A stretch of DNA of 5,687 nucleotides. Origin: Anaerolineae bacterium (GTDB taxonomy: Bacteria; Chloroflexota; Anaerolineae; Anaerolineales; Villigracilaceae). The stretch is taken from positions 1 through 5,687 of the forward strand of contig JAFLCF010000250.1 of assembly GCA_017303735.1 (NCBI GenBank), in the 5' to 3' direction. Below are positions 4,272 to 5,687 of this stretch, piece after piece. The first letter of the stretch is position 1; every line of letters starts with the position of its first letter. Made by a program: the position numbers and the translations under genes. A model generated the notes under the pieces. The model made no database searches, was not told the origin of the DNA, and was given only the letters and a program-made list of their open reading frames with translations.

Positions 4272-5687
4272 ATGAAAACCCTAAAAGATAAAATCTCTCC
4301 TTTCTGGTTCGCCGCCCTGCTGATTCTCATCATTGCAGGCATTGCCTATTTGCCGCTGGTGAGTCAACTCGGCTATCTCAACGATGACTGGTACCTGATG
4401 TACGACATGCAGGTGAAAGATCCCAGCTTCTTCCATGAGATATTCGGCATTGACCGTCCCGGGCGGGCGTTAGCGATGATTCCATTGTTCTCGTTGTTTG
4501 GGTTCAACCCGCTGTGGTATCACCTGAGTGCATTTTTATTCCGTGCCTTTGGCGGAGTCTTCGTCTATTGGACGATGCGCATGGTGTGGGGAGAACGTCG
4601 AAACTTTTTTGCACTGGTTACGGGCATTCTGTTCACGATTTACCCCGGCTTTCTCTCCATGCCCAACGCCATCGACTATCAGTCGCATATCCTTGGCTTG
4701 TTCCTTGCAACTCTCTCGGTGGCGTTGACGGTCAAGGCTATGGTGACGGAAAATCGCACGCAAAAGATTTTCTTGATAGCCGCTTCCATCCTTGCCGGTT
4801 GGGGCTACCTGAGCCAGATGGAATACTTCCTTGGGATCGAAGCCTTGCGTTTTGCGATCATCATGGTCTTGATGTGGCGTGAGGCAGGCGAAACATTTTG
4901 GCAAAAGGTTTTGAAGATTGTTAAAGTCAGCTTGCCGTTTTTGCTCATCGCGGCAGGATTTTTAGTCTGGCGCTTGTTCTTCTTCGAGTCAGAACGCAAA
5001 GCGACAGATGTAGGCTTGCAGGTCTCGCAGATTTTTACAGATCCATTGATTGCCATGTGGTGGTTGAACTATCTCATTCAAGACTTCTTCACGGTGACTC
5101 TTGTGGCTTGGAATCTGCCGGTCTATCAACTTGGCTTTGCCATGCGGCTGAAGGATATGGCGGCAGGCATTGCCTGGTCGGCGCTGGCGGTTGCGGCGCT
5201 GCTGGCGGGACTCCGCTTGGGGGGAGAAAAGATCGAAGACGCTGAATCAAGCCCAAGTACGGGAACGATGCGTGAGACTCTTTTCGTCAGCATCTTGAGC
5301 ATTGCGGGCGGACTCATCCCAGTCATCCTCGTCAATCGGCATGTCACCCTGCCGGATTATTCGCGCTATACATTGATCGCTTCGATTGGCGCGGTGATGT
5401 TGTTGGCGTTGCTGATCGAAAGTATTTCAAAACGCGGAACGCAAATGGCGGTGATGGGTGTGTTGGTGGCTGTTGCGGTACTGACGCATTATGGCAATAC
5501 CATCCGGTATGTGGATGAGACTCAGGCGACGCGTAATTTTTGGTGGCAGGTGGCGTGGCGCGCGCCGAAGATCGAAGAAGGCGTGACGCTTTTGGCGATG
5601 TACCCGAATAGCCCGTTGAGCGAAGATTATTTTATTTGGAGCCCGGCGAATTTTATTTATTATCCTGAGAAGCAAAGCAATACCCCG
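4272..5687 (+). CDS. Large multi-pass membrane protein, GT-C-like (partial, runs off the right end)
   Basis: An uninterrupted frame of 472 codons runs from ATG 4272 to the last base, with no stop reached. The protein starts with a short basic segment (MKTLKDK) and a first membrane helix near 11-30. The following outside loop carries NDDW (37-40) and a later DRPGR (61-65). Hydrophobic helices follow near 66-78, 82-103, 112-128, 138-158, 166-180, 186-203, 219-238, about 296-315, 331-350, 367-382 and 391-406. A hydrophilic region begins near 407 and holds FWWQVAWRAP; it is probably outside the membrane. An acidic pair in the first outside loop after helix 1, with many helices and a soluble C-terminus, is the layout of GT-C glycosyltransferases that use polyprenyl-phosphate sugars. 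I cannot name a family, so transferase activity is inference. A polymerase or flippase-like role is possible. There is no Shine-Dalgarno; TAAAAA lies 4 nt before the ATG. Confidence 0.85.
   Translation, partial: MKTLKDKISPFWFAALLILIIAGIAYLPLVSQLGYLNDDWYLMYDMQVKDPSFFHEIFGIDRPGRALAMIPLFSLFGFNPLWYHLSAFLFRAFGGVFVYWTMRMVWGERRNFFALVTGILFTIYPGFLSMPNAIDYQSHILGLFLATLSVALTVKAMVTENRTQKIFLIAASILAGWGYLSQMEYFLGIEALRFAIIMVLMWREAGETFWQKVLKIVKVSLPFLLIAAGFLVWRLFFFESERKATDVGLQVSQIFTDPLIAMWWLNYLIQDFFTVTLVAWNLPVYQLGFAMRLKDMAAGIAWSALAVAALLAGLRLGGEKIEDAESSPSTGTMRETLFVSILSIAGGLIPVILVNRHVTLPDYSRYTLIASIGAVMLLALLIESISKRGTQMAVMGVLVAVAVLTHYGNTIRYVDETQATRNFWWQVAWRAPKIEEGVTLLAMYPNSPLSEDYFIWSPANFIYYPEKQSNTP

Noticed and set aside
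4267..4275. Two-codon upstream ORF (ATG TTA TGA) overlapping the start of the membrane protein
   Set aside because: It is too short to judge, has no ribosome-binding site, and such overlaps are expected by chance in AT-rich leaders.
4514..5245. Smaller + and - strand open frames inside 4514-5245
   Set aside because: They lie in other frames over the 472-codon membrane-protein gene, show no recognisable motifs and are best explained as shadows.

Overview
The window most resembles a piece of a Chloroflexota (Anaerolineae-like) chromosome. That assignment comes from remembered similarity of the proteins and, above all, from the intergenic palindromes; nothing in the window proves it. All six genes lie on the + strand and are separated by short gaps. 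Each of the five gaps carries a different kind of repeat. There are no rRNA, tRNA, CRISPR or recognisable transposase genes, and no gene-free stretch longer than about 110 bases.

Layout: (1) 93-941, a PAPS-dependent sulfotransferase-like protein whose frame is open back to the left edge of the window; (2) 972-1916, a family 2 glycosyltransferase; (3) 1989-2573, a YdeI/OmdA-family protein that starts at the end of a 7-bp tandem repeat; (4) 2638-3462, a protein with two GNAT acetyltransferase domains, apparently driven by a good TATAAT promoter almost touching its start codon; (5) 3500-4162, a CMP-sugar synthetase-like cytidylyltransferase; (6) 4272 to the right edge, a large multi-pass membrane protein with GT-C-like features, cut off by the window end.

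Four of the six (sulfotransferase, GT2, cytidylyltransferase and GT-C-like protein) fit the building and decoration of a surface glycan: activating an acidic sugar with CTP, transferring sugars in the cytoplasm and across the membrane, and sulfating the product. The YdeI and GNAT genes have no clear link to that job. The gaps of 26 to 109 bp are filled with palindromes and AT-rich hexamers, so the genes may be separate transcription units rather than one tight operon.

The most notable features are non-coding. There are four unrelated palindromes and one 7-bp microsatellite in the five gaps. Two of the palindromes supply the TAG stop codon of the gene before them. None of the six starts has a well-spaced Shine-Dalgarno sequence; each has an AT-rich, -10-like hexamer 4-9 nt upstream, which suggests leaderless transcripts. 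I found no convincing evidence of a wholly new system.
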